Of a stretch of 64,000 bases of DNA, positions 8,767 to 21,925 are shown one piece after another (the first letter of the stretch is position 1; each line of letters begins with the position of its first letter). A program made the position numbers and the translations under genes. Source of the DNA: Prorocentrum cordatum (lineage: Eukaryota > Sar > Dinophyceae > Prorocentrales > Prorocentraceae); the NCBI GenBank assembly GCA_963575745.1, contig CAUYUJ010014318.1:327594-391593 (forward strand). The letters run 5' to 3'. The notes beneath the pieces were generated by a model. It saw only the letters and a program-made list of their open reading frames with translations. It did no database searches and was not told where the DNA came from.

Positions 8767-11700
8767 CCGCGGGCAGCCCCGGTCGGAGATGGACCCAGGC
8801 TGCTGTGCCACTACCTGGGAATATCCTGACCCACCTGGCGTTCAAGTGGAAACGCCGGCCGGAGTGAAGAAGCAACTGGCACTGAAATTAGACAGGGACG
8901 CGCGCGTCAGAAGATGATGCGCCGGCAAATACAGCCACTGCTGGCACTTGTTCGTGCTGGCATTGAATCCGCAAATGATCTCGGAATGGTGGAGGTAACC
9001 CGCGAGACAGAAGTGGGCGCTGTTCTCGGGGGCAGTCTGGGATCTAAGGCGCAGAGACCTGCGGTCGTCGTCGGCTTGGGAGGTCACGCCGCAGTCGGGC
9101 CACCTGGGCGCCGGGGCGCATTTCCCAGTTGAAAAGACGGGGGCCCCGACGCGCGGTCGCCATTTTAGCGCGGCTAGCGGCGCCGTAATACAGAGCCGCG
9201 GGCAGCGAGTTGTTGTGGGGCAGCGCGGGGCAGGTGGCGAGGTGGCAATGCGCGTGCGCGTCGCCGACGTTAAGAAAGCATGGGGTCCCGCGCGTGAGAT
9301 AGCGGGGGCTGGCGGCGCGAGATTTCCAGGGGTCGGGGTGCCGACGGCGGATCGCGGCCTCGGGCGGGAGGGCGGTGATCCACGAACGTAGTTGGACGTT
9401 CCAATTCGCCGTTTGGGTTCCCCGAGGATGGGCCGATCAATCAGGTGGTCTTTCCACAGCAGGGGGGCCCCCTCCCACTGGGCGCCGTAGGCCCTGGAAA
9501 GTGGTGGTGCGGGGGTCATCGCGACGGTGGGGGTGATGGTGGAAACGGCGTGGTTGATGTTGAAGGCGCGCGCGGCGGCGAAGAAACGTCGCAGGTCAAG
9601 AGTGCGCCATGTGACCCGCGCCCCTGCGCAGCGGAAGTGGTGGGCTCCAATCTCAGCCGTCTGCCGCGTCGCAATTGGCGCCTTCGCTGCGTGCGAGGTA
9701 AGGCCAGGCGAAGGGCGCGCAAAATGAGAGGCGGGACTAACACCGGATGGCGAGCCAGTCGCCTCGGCTGACTGCATGTGGTTTGGATGCAAATGCTTGT
9801 GGGGTAAGAACAGAAGAGAAGGGCGTGACGCAGCAAAACCAGGTGGCCCGATATTGGAAATGCATTGCAGAAGGACAAAGTCGGCAGAGGGCAGAGTGGC
9901 AATCATATGAAAGGTCGCCAGTCAATCGGCCAAATTCACGTCATATGTGTTTTTTCGCCGGGCGCAGGAGGGTACTTCTACAGTGTGACGGGGTGTCTTC
10001 CGTAACCGCTCCTTAGGAGTTCCGTAAGTCCTCGGCGTCGACTACAATGGGAGTTGAAATTCGCCCAGTCGGAGATTCGGTCGACAGTTAACGAAGACAT
10101 CGACTGACCCGTGAATAGTTCATCGTCAAGCCAGAAACTTCAAGAGCGCGGTCGACGCCGACTACAAAACCCGAGCTCGCTGAGGATCGCCATCTGGCGC
10201 CCGTCGCGGCGTCGTGGGCGCAATCTCAATAAGGTGTTGCGGAGACCGGAGAATGTGCCATGTTTCTCAGGGCTGAAATCAAAGGGGGCCGCATGCTGGA
10301 GCCCCGACTAGGAATCGGGGGTGTTCGCGGGCATGCGATGCAAAAATCAAGATCTTGTAATCGGAACGAGCCGGGGAGTGATCAGATCGCTGGGCCATCG
10401 CCGCAAAGGCAGCGACGAAGAAAGGCGATGCGTCGAGGAAATGGTTTCCGTGGAGGGATTGCCGTGGCAGCCAGATCTGGGCGCGATGGGCGACGGGGTG
10501 CGCTCCGGAGTAATTGCGTTGATGCCTGCGTGACCCGTGGTATCAGAGAGTTCAAGTTCGGCCGCGCGTCTTGAGTGGCGTAGCAGTGAAAAGTCAGTGC
10601 CGTAGAAAGGGGGCCTGGCCGGGGCGTTGCGGATACCGCGCAGGTGTCCCAGGGGGGTCCTCGCCGCAGGCCTCGCAGCGCCGAGCGTGGAATAGGAGCC
10701 ACTGGGTGGCTAAGGGCACAAGAGGATTACGGAGTGCAGGCCTGCCTATCCTCGGCGCAACCGAGATTTCACGCAACCGCCAAAGAAGAGCTTGGCGAGC
10801 GTGAAGAGGACGAAAGCAAAGCTCGTGCAATAGCGCGAGTAACTGACGGGGAGTCAGCGTCAGGTGGCGATCGCTGGACAGGACGGGCCACCCTAACTTA
10901 TAATCCACAGGGTAAAAAGAAAAGAGTTATCTCATCTTTGAAAGCTTGGATTAAAGTGGCGCGCAGGAGTATTGAAAATGCGAGGGAAGTGCAATCGGCA
11001 TGGCGACGCACGCCACCAACAGTGATGCAGTTGAAATCAGAAATATGAGATGATAGATGCCCAATGGAAGCGCGCAGTCATCCTATCCAACATAACTGGC
11101 TGGACCAAGTTCGAGGTGATGAATGATGGGGCCGACGGGCCCGGCGCGCAAAACAACGGGAGACCAGCTTGCCAGTTGCCAGGGGAAGGCTAACAGGCTG
11201 AGAAGAGCAACCGAATTGAAGATGGGCGAATAAATGACTGGTGAGGCTACCTAGGGTCTGCTAGACATGGGGCTCGACGAAGTAGCTGCATAATATATGG
11301 CAGACAGACGGGGCCAGGCAATGCCAAATTAAGTTAACGATCGACGACAGGTCAGTCTGTGCAGACAGTCCAAACAGCTGTGCAGGCTCACGCGATTGAT
11401 GCGTATTCCCTTGTCAGGTTAACCGGAATGGCTGACATGATGGGGCTAGCCCCAGGGCTGGCCATGGGCTTGACTACCCGCGACGAGCCTGGGAGTCATC
11501 GGGATTTTACCGCGCTTGCAATGAGGCAGAAATCAACGGAGCGGGTGACCGGTAAAGCCGCCCTGCTGCTTGTAGCAAGCCCAATGTGCGCAGCCTTCGG
11601 CGGGCTTGTGAAGCTTCGCGAGAAGCGCCTAGGTGCAAGCTGAACCGCGGAAATGCCGGAATATGGTTTCAAGCGTTCACAAGTCGCCATGGAGCTATGC

Positions 11701-12639
11701 GAGATTCGAAGACGTATTGGTTCGTACTTCTTGTTTCACCACCCAGCGTCAGCGTGCAGCTGGCGAGCCGCGCCCGCCCGGGGAATGTTGAGTATCCCAG
11801 GGGTGGGAATTGTCCAGGGAGGCATCTGCAGTCATGGCATGACTTCCTATGCGGCATGGAGAGAAGTTGTCGGTGACATATGCAATCAAGTTCACGGCTG
11901 GCGCGGTGATGATCGGAACGGAACTTAGCAGCGCATGTCGAGGAACTCGCCGACATTTAGGGTTAGCGGGAGGAAGCTGGGCGAAGGTGTCGGAGGTTAA
12001 CTCGGATAGGTCGTGCGAGGTCATGCGAGCAGGGGTTATCGAGCAAATCAGATATGGCAGTAGGAACGGTCGCGGTTTGAACAGAAAAATTTGAACAATC
12101 AATTGGGTGGAGAGTGCGATGGAATTAACGGCAAACGCGGGTTGACCTAGAGGAAGATGAGCACTATCGCGGGCAGGGGCAGACCACGACGCGAACGGGC
12201 TAGTGCCACCAGGCCCCGAAGGGCCACTGTGGACTTCACGCGCGTGGCGAGTGACCAGAGATAGCGAAGCGGGAGAGATTATAGGGGGCAGTTCCGTGGA
12301 CTATATTATTGGGCGTGATGGGGGAAAAGAGTTCAGGCGAGGGTGCTGGAATGCCGTCGCGGAGGTCACATGCGTGGAAGTCCACGAGATGCGAGCGCGA
12401 ATGCTGGATGAAAGCGCCAATGATATGCGGGGCTTTCGCTTGCGCTGCGTGGCAGGCCCCAGTAATCCGCAAGGGGGTCCGCGTGATTCACCGCAGTGGG
12501 GATGCGTATGAAAGAGCGTGGGCCGATGAGAGTGGAAACAAGCTCGCCCCTGTACTTGCGGCAAACGGAAGGACATAATACATGGTTCAATACCATAAGC
12601 ATTTGGCGTGCAGCACGGGGGTAGCTGAACATGAGTGTT

Positions 12640-13380
12640 GGCAAGTAACAGGCAAGGCGCCGATAGGGTCCATATTTTCATGAACATGGAGGCCGACAAG
12701 CATCAAGAGTACCAGTCAAGACTGGTAACTCAGTGGCTCATTATTCGAATGATGAGAACATCTTTGCGGTCGCGCCATTATTGGAAGCGTGGAACTACTA
12801 TTCGCCAAGTCCATCGCCGATGATATTGAACACACGTGAATTGAATATGGGATTTGGGCTTATCGTGGCATTCTTGGACGGGGGGAGGGCCTACTTCTAC
12901 GCGCCAGCGCAGAAATATACGCATGTTGAATTGCCGCAGGAATATTATGGGGCCGAAAAGCGTGGTCAACTCTTGAAGCCAGCGCGCGTGTTCCGTAACG
13001 CAGCAATTCACTGGGAAGACCGATGCGTTCACTTTTGCAAGAATAGGACTTGCGTCAGGGCTAATATCTCCTTGCGTTTCTAAGCATGCCGGCAGGGGCC
13101 TTTGATTGACGGTTCACGGTAATGCTTTCGCAACGCTAGGGAACGAGCGAGACTTGAGTTGGTTCGAAGGGAAAGAATGTAGGAGTCTGATGTAGAATTG
13201 AAGGGGGTTTGGGTCTGGGGAAGGAGGATGACAAGTCGACCAGGGTCTTTGACAGAGTTAACTTTAATGAGTCGTTGCCTACAGGAGTGGCATGCGAGGC
13301 AGATAGACTGACGGACCGTGGCGCGGCTTTAGTTGATGGCGACAGGGATCTCAAAGAGACTAACGACCAGCTGTGGTAGC
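12640..13380 (+). pseudogene. Copia-type reverse transcriptase remnant
   Basis: Three frames together carry the expected order of a Ty1/copia RT. About 12640-12720 reads TGKAPI then EYQSRLV, like the KAPI...YRSRLVA segment before the palm. The 12733-13083 frame reads FAVAPLLEAW, then LDGGRAYFYAPAQKYTHVELP (in parts) and GQLLKPARVFRNAAIHWED. This corresponds to the D-x-SRAYFYA motif A and the following LLKSLYGTRDAAQNWE segment of dinoflagellate copia RTs. The 13197-13380 frame reads GLGLGKEDDKSTRVFDRVNF, the conserved segment after the catalytic DD box. The frames are separated by shifts, and I did not find the VDD box. The match is from memory of the family. Confidence 0.65.
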
Positions 13381-14021
13381 AGTGCGATGAATTCCTTAGG
13401 AATGGGGGCTGCGCGCGCGGCGAAGAAACGGGGGGTCCTGAACAACTGCGAGCGCGGAGTCACGGGATTGACGATGCGAGCCGTCTGCTGAGCAAGCCGC
13501 GACCAATCGCACAGGATAGGCAGGCGCTTGAAGGGGGTGATTCAGCATCCGGGCGCGGCGAACAGGGCCGCCGAGGACCGAGGGGGGGCTGGCGGGATAG
13601 CCGCCGAGAACATGCTGGGGTCACTTGCCGAGACCAAGGGCGGCGAGTTATCGCCCTGCAAGGCGGCCCCGCATAATTCGGCGCGGCCATCGACTGCGCC
13701 TTGATCAGGAGGGCCGCCTCGGCCTGCCACCCATCCTCCGCCTCTGCACGATGAACAATTCCGACGGTGCGTCCGAGGGCGAGGCAGAGATGGAAAAGGA
13801 AAGGGGGGTGAGCTTATCAAAGACGGGCCCTGGCCAGGCACCTGAGCCCTAATGCGACGTGGCCGAGGGCAGCGGCGGCGACCGGGGGGGCGACGGAGAG
13901 GGCGAATTCAAGGATCACCCAGAGCCTCTGCCGTTGCCCAAGGAGGCCCCCTGGGGCGTTCCTGTGCCGCCGGGGCCGCTGAGCCCATCAATTGTGGGCG
14001 TGAGTTTGCGCGCGGGCCGAC

Positions 14022-14795
14022 TTGGTAGCCCCGCGACCCTTGCCCTGGAGATCTTGCGCCGTGGCCTGGCGTTCTGAACGACCGCGCGGACGTCGCGGCG
14101 GGCGCCGTTATCGTGAGATTCCCAACCGAAGAAGTGGCGCGGGAGTTCGTTGCGATTGGCGATGGCTCGGAGGTCTTCTGCGCAATGGCTTCGACGCTGC
14201 AGTCCGGGGGCCCAGCGGGTCCGCTGGCGAGCGGGTGGAATCATTGGCGCTAACCTGGTACTGTGCAGCGCTGTCGGTGCAGAGGTGCGACCGCGACAAG
14301 TTCAGGCCGATGCGCAGCCGCTTTGGCGGCACCTGGATGCGCCCGCGCCGTTTTGACCTTGGCAGTCGCATAGGGGGGGAACATACCGTCCGCCGATTTC
14401 CATATGGGGCCACCAACCAGATGTGGGCGGTTAACCCATACTTAGGGGTGGAGTGCAAACAGAGGCTGCATCAGCGTAGGTTCGAGTGGGCGTCGCCGAA
14501 CGTCCGATTCCCAGATTGCACTTGCTGGCAGGCTGTGGGTCGTTTCCACGGCATTCATGACCAGTCGGTGGCGAGGATTCCCAAGCGTAGCTATGGGGAG
14601 TTTCTGGGAGCCTGGGTTGACAGCGACGAGGAGGAAGACGCCTGGAACGACGACGGCCTCATGGGCGAGATAAATCATTATCTCATGATGGAAATGAAGC
14701 GTGATTGTGAGGACATGTTTAACAACGTGGATCATGACAAGGGGTTGGACAAGGGCAAACGCCCGAGGTCATCCTCGGCTTGCCCCAGGCGCTGA
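14022..14795 (+). pseudogene. Downstream open frame in copia-like element
   Basis: A 257-codon frame downstream of the RT remnant, ending about 370 bp before the right LTR. The last 100 residues look genuinely coding, with acidic and aromatic stretches (WVDSDEEEDAWNDDGLMGE, then KRDCEDMFNNVDHDKG). The first part is Arg/Gly-rich and may be out of frame. By position it could be the end of the polyprotein or a captured exon. I recognise no domain. Confidence 0.3.
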
Positions 14796-15165
14796 TGAGA
14801 ACAGCTTGAAAACCATGTGGTTTCTTTCCTACCCGTTTTCGCTCCTAGGTCTGTTGCCTCATTTACCATGAACATTTGAAGTGGATGTGGGCAGTCTGGT
14901 GTTTGTGACATACAAGAAAAGAGCGGGGATCCCGCCGTAACTCAAGGTACAATTTGCGCTGCCGCGTCAAGTTCACCATGCGTGCATGTCAAGTCAAAAG
15001 ATCAGTCACCACTTTGTGTGCACATCTTGATTCGCCAGGTCTGTCAGCATGTCGCCGTTTTTTGTGCTGTTGAGTTAGCTCCAGCTTTTGCTGGTGATGT
15101 GCACATTTGTATGAAGTTGCACGTGGCCAGCCCGACCTTGAGCATCAGGTCGAGGGGGGGCCACA

Positions 15166-15308
15166 TGTTACAGTGCACCTGCTGGCGCTTTCGCTCACGT
15201 AATTAAAACCGCCCTCCGATGGTGTGACACACCTCTGTCATTTGAGCTTCGACCGCTCACCGCAAAACGTAGCCCCATCTTCGTCACGATCGTTCTGTTG
15301 AGTTTGCA
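15166..15308 (+). repeat. Right LTR of copia-like element
   Basis: 143 bp, from TGTTACAG to TTTGCA. It is the partner of 7046-7185 and is preceded by a G-run polypurine tract (15150-15160). Confidence 0.7.
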
Positions 15309-17244
15309 GGGGAGGAGAGGAAGGAGGGAGAGGAGGGGAGTGGCGCCGCAAGGGCCTCGGCTACAGGATCTCGGGCCTGGCCCGCGAGTGCCTGGAGGCC
15401 CTGCTTGTCAAGGACCCGGGGTCGACCGGCGGCTCCCCTCTCGTGCGGACCTGCGCGCCGCGCGGAGGACTGAGGATCATGAGGAGACCTCCGGCGTCGT
15501 GTTTTCGTTCGTTTTTAGCAGTGTGGATCCTGCGACGTTTATACCTCGTTCCCTGGTTTCGAACCCCGATGCGTTTTCTGGTCACCTCTCAGGATGCAGT
15601 TCCTGGGAAATTGACTTCAGCATCGGCGTCGGCATGTCCGTGGTCGAAGACCGGCCACCTGGCCCGCTCCATTCCGCTCAAGCCTTTCCAGTCCAGCTTG
15701 CTCGGGCGATTCGCGGGCTGAGCAGGGCCAGTCCAGCTCAAAGGCCTCCCCAGGTCGGGCTCCAGAGTCCTTCTTGGCTCCCACGATGGCCTCCCAGGAC
15801 TTGCCTCCTAACCGTTCTCGACCTTCGCGTCCTCGGCCTTCGGTCCTCGACACCACCCCGAGCGCGGACCGAGAGCCCAGGTCCTCTCCCGGGGGCGCGG
15901 GCGGGGGCGCGCGGAGGCAGGCCAGGGCGACATCCTCGCCGTCCAGGCGGGCAGGGGCAGGCGCCCGGGGCCGCGGCGGGGCGCGGGGGCAGCGAGGATC
16001 GAGGCTCGAGCTCGAGCTCGGCCAAGAGACAAACGACACCACCCTACCGACGGCCCTCCGCGTTGCGCTGCGTCCCATCGGGGGCCGCAGCGTGCACCCT
16101 GCAAGGGCCCACGCCAGAGGTCCAGGCCGACGCCGCGGCCCGCGGGGCCGTGGGCGGGGCGGTGTCGCTCGTTTTCCGGCAGCGAGCCTCGAGGCGGGAG
16201 GCTCGCACCTCGAGGCTCGAGCTCCGAGGGCCCCCGCGGCGCAGGACCACGAGGACCGCCTCTCCGCGGCCGGGGCCCTGAGCCACCGGTGGCTCAAGGG
16301 CGCGGCCCGCCGGGCTAGCGAGCGGGCCGACGAGCCCGACCGCCTCCGGCGCGGCTCGCTGCTCGACCGCGGCATCCCGTTCGGGCGGCAGGCCCCCGCC
16401 GCCCGCCGCCGCCGCCCGCCGTCGGCGGCGGCGCCGTCGGCGTCGTCGTCGGCGCAGGGTCGGCGTTGCGCGGGCCAGGCGTGCGCGCGGGCCAGCCGCC
16501 AGGGGGGGGGCGGCAGGGTTCGAGGCTCGTGGTCTTTCGGGCGTCGTGCTCGGTTTTCGGCGGTGCTTCTGCCTCGGGAGGCCTTCCAGCGGCGGCGCCT
16601 CGCCGAGAGCGTCCCAGGGGTGCCTGGATCGTCCCGCACGGCCGCCAGAGGCCCGAGCTTTGATCCGAAAACCAACGACACGGGGGATGCGCGCGGGGGG
16701 GACGCATCGACCCTCAATCGCCCGTTCACCGCCGATGGGGGCCTGATACCCCACCCCGCCCAGGAGCGTACAGATTCGCAGTCGGGGGCCCATCGCCGAT
16801 GTATCGCCGATGCTCCCCTCCCGAGTCAGTCCCCCCTCTCGTTGCCCTTCAGGGCTGGCTCATGTGGGGGACGACAAACTCAATGGTTTACAGGTCTTCG
16901 TCGATGCTCGGCGGTCTTCCAGCCGTGGGATGCCTTCCAGCCGCTGCGCTTCGCCGAGGGCGTTGCAGGGATGCCCAGATCGTCCCGAAGGGCCGCAGGA
17001 GGCCCGAGATGTGATCCAAAAACCAACGACACTGGGGGAGAGGCTCAGGGGGGACGCATCGACCCACAATCGCCCAGAAAGTCTCCGATTCCAGCTCGAT
17101 GTTCCCCCCCCCCCCCCTGAGTCAGTCCACCCTCAGTCTTCCCCTCATCGGCGGGGGCGTCGCCGTCTTCCGTTGTCGTCGCCGTCGCCGCCGTCGACGC
17201 CGCCGTCGTCGTCGCAGCCGCCGTCGCCGCCGCCTCCGACGACG
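15309..17244. repeat. GC-rich region with diverged internal duplications
   Basis: No gene is recognised despite long frames on both strands. A segment of about 200 bp at 16560-16740 recurs at 16905-17080. Both contain GCCTTCCAGC, CGCCGAG, then GATCGTCCCG, GGCCCGAG, a GATCC(G/A)AAAACCAACGACAC core, and GACGCATCGACCC. A more distant relative is at about 34640-34780 (GTGCCCAGATCGCCCCGAAA). The ACAAACGACACCACC at 16028-16042 echoes the same core. Confidence 0.6.
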
Positions 17245-17414
17245 ATTGGGGTTCGAGGATCGAGGCCGTGTCCGATAGTTCTTGGGCATCGGAAAGCCTC
17301 CGATGATCCCTGGAGGGGTCAGGGAACAGGGGACGTCGGCCGTCGTCCGTCGTCCGCCGGCGTCCATCGTCCGTTGCCAGTCGTCCGTTGCCCTTCGTCC
17401 GTCATCCGTCGTCT

Positions 17415-17449
<35 letters not shown>

Positions 17450-17915
17450 GGTCGTCATCGTCGTCGGCGTCGTCGTTGTCGTCGTCCTGGTCGGCGTCGT
17501 CGTTGTCGTCGTCATTGTCGTCGTCGTCCTGGTCGGCGTCGTCGTTGTCGTCGTCGGCGTCGTCGTTGTCGTCGTCGTCGTCGTCGTCGCCGTTGTCGTC
17601 GTCGTCGTGGTCGTCGTGGTCGTCCTGGTCGTTGTGGTCGTCGTGATCGTCGTGATCGTCGTGGTCGTCGTGGTTGCTGTTGTCGTCGTGGTCGTCGTGG
17701 TCGTCGTCCTCGTCGTCGTCGTCGCCATCGCCGCCGTCGCCGCCGCCGCTGCCTCCCGACGAATATCGACGCTTGAGGTTCAAGGATCGGGGACCGAGGT
17801 TCGAGAACGGCTTTGGCAACTTTTTGGGCCTCCAGTGGCTTCCGCATGCCTCCGCTGATGCCTGGAGGCGTCAAGAGGCGGAGGACGACGTCGGTCGGTC
17901 GACGTCCGTCGTCCG
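17245..17915. repeat. GTC microsatellite between two related flanks
   Basis: GTC/GTT/GTG triplets fill about 17400-17755. The flanks are related direct repeats. 17245-17375 contains GGTTCGAGGATCGAGG, GGCATCGGAAAGCCTCCGATGATCCCTGGAGG (in parts) and GTCGTCCGTCGTCCG. 17776-17915 contains GGTTCAAGGATCGGGG, CTCCGCTGATGCCTGGAGG and the same CCGTCGTCC ending. The triplet array probably expanded inside a duplicated unit. GGT triplets continue to about 18060. Confidence 0.7.
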
Positions 17916-18489
17916 ACGTCCGCCGTTGTCCAGGGTCCGTCTTCTTCGTCGCCGTCGCCGCTGCCGCGGCGGTCGTCGTGGTGGTAGTGGTGGTCGTCGT
18001 CGTCCGTTTTAGCCCGTTGTCGTCCGTCGTGGTGGTGGCGGTGAACGTGGTGGTGGTGATCGCCGTCGCTCGCCGTGAGCCAAGGGTGTGGTGGTGGTCG
18101 TCGTCGCCCCCAAGGAAAGGGGTTGTGAAGTTTGGGCCGCTTCCTCGGCCTGCTGGGCCCCTCCCAGCCCCGGGGATCACTGGAAACGAGCCAGGATGAG
18201 AGCTTGGTCCAGGGGAAGTTCGGGACTTCCTCCCCCTCCTCCTCCCCCTCCTCCTCCTTGAGGTGAGAGGGCAACGACGTCCATTCAACGGACCAGTAGT
18301 GCGGCCCTTGAGCCCGTCCTTGCCTGGACAGGTCCGTGGGGTCGTTACCCTCCCCTTATTTGGGTTTTGCGTCGGGCTTCCTCCATTTGTTCAGCCCTGC
18401 CCGCAGGTCTTACCAATGAAAACCTGTCCTTGTACCCAACTGCGGATCTGAGCCAACCCTCCTCCTCCTTCTCCTCCTCCTCCCCATCG
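17916..18489. other. Unassigned GC-rich sequence
   Basis: Contains GGT/CGT triplet runs (about 17960-18060) and a CTC run (18230-18260). No gene is recognised. Confidence 0.5.
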
Positions 18490-18690
18490 TAGCACGCATC
18501 GTATCGCCTTGAGTTCCCCGCAGTGGCCTGCGCGGCTTCCGGCCAGCGCTGCGGCGAGACCGCACACACACACACATTCACACTGCAGTGTGGTCGCGCA
18601 GTTTCAGGGTCCAGCATGGTGATGTTCGCATCCTGGCAGATACTGGAGAACTCCTTCTCAGCCTCCATCCCCCTCCCCTTGCCCTACATT
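18490..18690. repeat. Short copy of the CA-satellite unit
   Basis: Order: a leader (CATCGTAT, GAGTTCCCCGCAGT, CTGCGCGG), a short CA run (18566-18580), then a trailer (CTGCAGTGTGGTCG, GGGTCCAGCATGGTG, GGCAGATACTGGAG). The same leader occurs at 18690-18765 and the same trailer at 21850-21925, bracketing the very long CA array. Confidence 0.65.
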
Positions 18691-18767
18691 GAAGCACGCA
18701 TCGTATCCCTTTGAGCTCCCAGCAGTTGCCTGCGCGGAATCGGGCTGGCCATTAAGGGCGGCGAGCC

Positions 18768-20456
18768 CACACACCCACACAGACACAGACGCAGACACAG
18801 ACACAGAAACGGACACAGACACAGACGCAGACACAGATACAGACACAGACGCAGAGACAGAGACAGAGACAGAGACACGCACACACGAACGCACGCACGC
18901 ACGCACGCACACACCAGCACACAACACACACCACACACACCACACACAACACACAATACATAACACAAACACACAACAAACACACACAACACACAACACA
19001 AAGCACGCAACACACAACACACACAACACCTAACACACAACACACACACAGCACCCCCCCACACACACAACACACAACACCTAAGACACAACACACACAC
19101 CACACAACACACAACACACAACACACACAACAGCACAACACACAACATACACAATACACAACACACAGCACACAACACGCAACACACAACACACACAACA
19201 CACACAACACACAACACACAACACACAAAACTCACAACAAGCATATAGCACAATGCACAACACACAACACGCAACACACAAACACACAAACACACACAGC
19301 AAGCATATAGCACAATGCACAACACACAACACGCAACACACAAACACACAACACACAAAACATATACATCACACACAACACACAACACACAACACACAGC
19401 ACACACAACACACAACCCACAACACAACACACAACACACAATACACGTAACACACAATACACGTAACACACAACACACAACACACAGCACACACAACACA
19501 CAACACACACAACAGACACAGCACACAACACACACCACACTCAACACATTAACACACAACACACAACACACAACAATCACAGCACACAATACATACAGTA
19601 CACAACACACAACACACAACACACAACGCACTGCACACACACCGCACAACACACAGCGCACAACGCACACAACACACTACACACAACACACAGCACACAC
19701 AACACAGACACAAAGCACACAACACACACCACACAACACACACACCGCACAACACAACACTCAACTCACAATGCACACAGCACGCACAACACACAACACA
19801 CAGCAGCACAACACACACAACGCACACCACACACAACACACACGACACACACGCAACACACAACCCACAACACACAACACAGCACACACGACACAACACA
19901 CGCAACACACAGCAGTAAACATTCACACAAAGCACGCAACGCACCACACAATGCACACGACACACAGCACACACAACACACACAACACACAACACACAAC
20001 AAACAACAAACAGAACACACAACCCACAGCACACGCAACAACGCAAAGCACATGCAGCACACAACACAACACACAACACACAACACACAAAGCAGACACA
20101 TCACACACAACACACAGTATCCGCACCACACAACACACGCACAACACACAACACACAACACACACCACACAACACACAGCACACACAACACACAACACAC
20201 AGCACACACAGCACACATAACATACACGGCACACACATCACATACTAACCACACCCAACACACAACACACACAACACACGACGCACACAACACACATCAG
20301 ACAACACACACAGGACACAACACACAACACACAACACACAGCACACAGCACGCCCAACACACAACACACAATACACACATTACACAGCACACAAGACACA
20401 ACACACAACTGACAACACACACAACACGCAACACACAACGCACAATACACACGCAC
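18768..20456. repeat. CA-rich satellite (ACACA/ACAAC units), first block
   Basis: About 1.7 kb of irregular CA repeat, mainly CACAACACA, with CAG, CGC and CAT variants. Some longer segments recur inside it (for example AGCATATAGCACAATGCACA at 19239-19258 and 19299-19318). The apparent 300-codon His/Thr/Asn and Val/Cys/Leu frames are products of the repeat. Confidence 0.95.
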
Positions 20457-20795
20457 TTTCAAGTCGACGGTGCAGAGAAACTTTTGGCGCGGTCGGCAGA
20501 TGGAGGTGCCGCTTGCGAACAAACTTGGTCGAACGCGCCATGATGAGAGAACCCAGCTACGGCCATGCAGATTGATGGTGGTGGTGAAAAAGATGGGGCA
20601 CTGTAAAGCCAAGCATCCCGCGGAGCGTAGCTCGATGCCAGGAGCTGACGCGCGGGCAGCAGTTTGGTGCTAATGAGCCAGTAGAGTGCAGCGGCCAAGC
20701 ATCCTGCGGAGCGCAGCGTGACGTCAGGGGTTCGAGCGCAGCAGCAGCAGTCCGGTGCTGGTAGCCAGTGGGGAGAAACGCACTGTAGAGACCCA
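20457..20795. other. Unique insert splitting the CA satellite
   Basis: About 340 bp of non-CA sequence. It includes two tandem related units of about 95 bp (20609-20700 and 20695-20785) that share CCAAGCATCC, GCGGAGCG, GCAGCAGT and CGGTGCTGGTAGCCAGT-like ends. No gene is recognised. Confidence 0.5.
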
Positions 20796-21850
20796 CGCAC
20801 ACCACACACCACACACAACACAACACACAATGCACAACACACATCACACAACACACATCACACAACACACAAGACACAACACACAGCATACACAACACAC
20901 AACACACAACACAACACACACAACGCACACACGCACGCACACACATGCACACACGCACGCGCACACACGCACACACACAACACACACACACACACGCACG
21001 CACGCACGCACGAACGCACACACAAGCATACAAACAGAGACACACACACAGTCACCCATACACACACGCTCGCACACACACTCACGCACACACACACACA
21101 CGCACGCACACACATTCCCGCACACACACCACGCCACACCACACCACAACACAACACATCACAACGAAACACAACACAACATTCCCGCAACACAACACAA
21201 CACAGCACAGCACAGCACAACACAGCACAACATAACACAACATACAACCACACAGCCACACAACACACAACCACACAACCGCACAACCACACAACCACAC
21301 AACCACACAGCCGCACAACCAAACAAACACAACACACAACACACAACACGCAACACACAACACACAACACACAACGCACAGCACACAACACACAACCATA
21401 GAACCGCACAACACACACACACACTCTGCACATCACACACCACACAGCACACAACACACAGCGCACAGCACGCACCACATAACACGACACACAACACACA
21501 ACACCCAACACACGACACACACTGCACAACACACAACACACAACACACAAGACACAACGCACAACTCACATCACACAACTCACAACTCACAACACACAGC
21601 ACACAACTCACAAACACAAAACACAACACACAACACACAACACACAACACACAACACATAGCACACAACATACAATGCACACACAGCACACAACGCACAA
21701 CACACAACACACCACACACAGCACAGCACAGAACACAGCACAGCACAACACAACACAACACAACACCACACCACAGCACAACACAGCACAACACAGCACA
21801 ACACCGCAACACAACATAACACAACACAGCACAAGACACACACACACATT
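20796..21850. repeat. CA-rich satellite, second block
   Basis: About 1.05 kb of CA repeat with CACG, CACC and CAACC variants. It is followed at 21850-21925 by the trailer shared with 18585-18660 (TTGCAGTGGGGTCG, GGGTCTGGCATGGTG, GGCAGATGCGGGAG). Confidence 0.95.
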
Positions 21851-21925
21851 GCAGTGGGGTCGTTCAGGATCAGGGTCTGGCATGGTGTTGTCCGCATCTT
21901 GGCAGATGCGGGAGTACACCTCCTC

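Larger units (their letters stand above)
7046..15308 (+). mobile_element. Degenerate Ty1/copia-type LTR retrotransposon
   Basis: An 8.26-kb block of high-complexity, non-microsatellite DNA lies between two direct repeats of 140-143 bp that have diverged substantially. Both repeats end in TTTGCA. The left one is followed by TGGTAACGG, which begins TGG as a tRNA-primed binding site would. The right one is preceded by a purine-rich GTCGAGGGGGGG tract, as a polypurine tract would be. Copia-type reverse transcriptase remnants in plus-strand order lie at 12640-13380. Frames are broken by many stops and shifts, so the element is dead. No target duplication remains (ACCAA against GGGGA), consistent with age. 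Confidence 0.7.

Noticed and set aside
8842-9906. 354-codon minus-strand frame
   Set aside because: It lies antisense within the decayed copia element, has no recognisable domain, and its Pro/Arg/Ala composition fits an antisense shadow.
15617-17120. Overlapping 327-448 codon frames on both strands
   Set aside because: Mutually overlapping, Arg/Pro/Gly/Ser-rich and covering a duplicated GC-rich segment. No domain or start context favours any of them.
18658-21919. Cys/Val/Leu-rich and His/Thr/Asn-rich frames up to 354 codons
   Set aside because: Direct translations of the CA satellite. The apparent membrane-like or Cys-rich character is an artefact of CA/TG codons.
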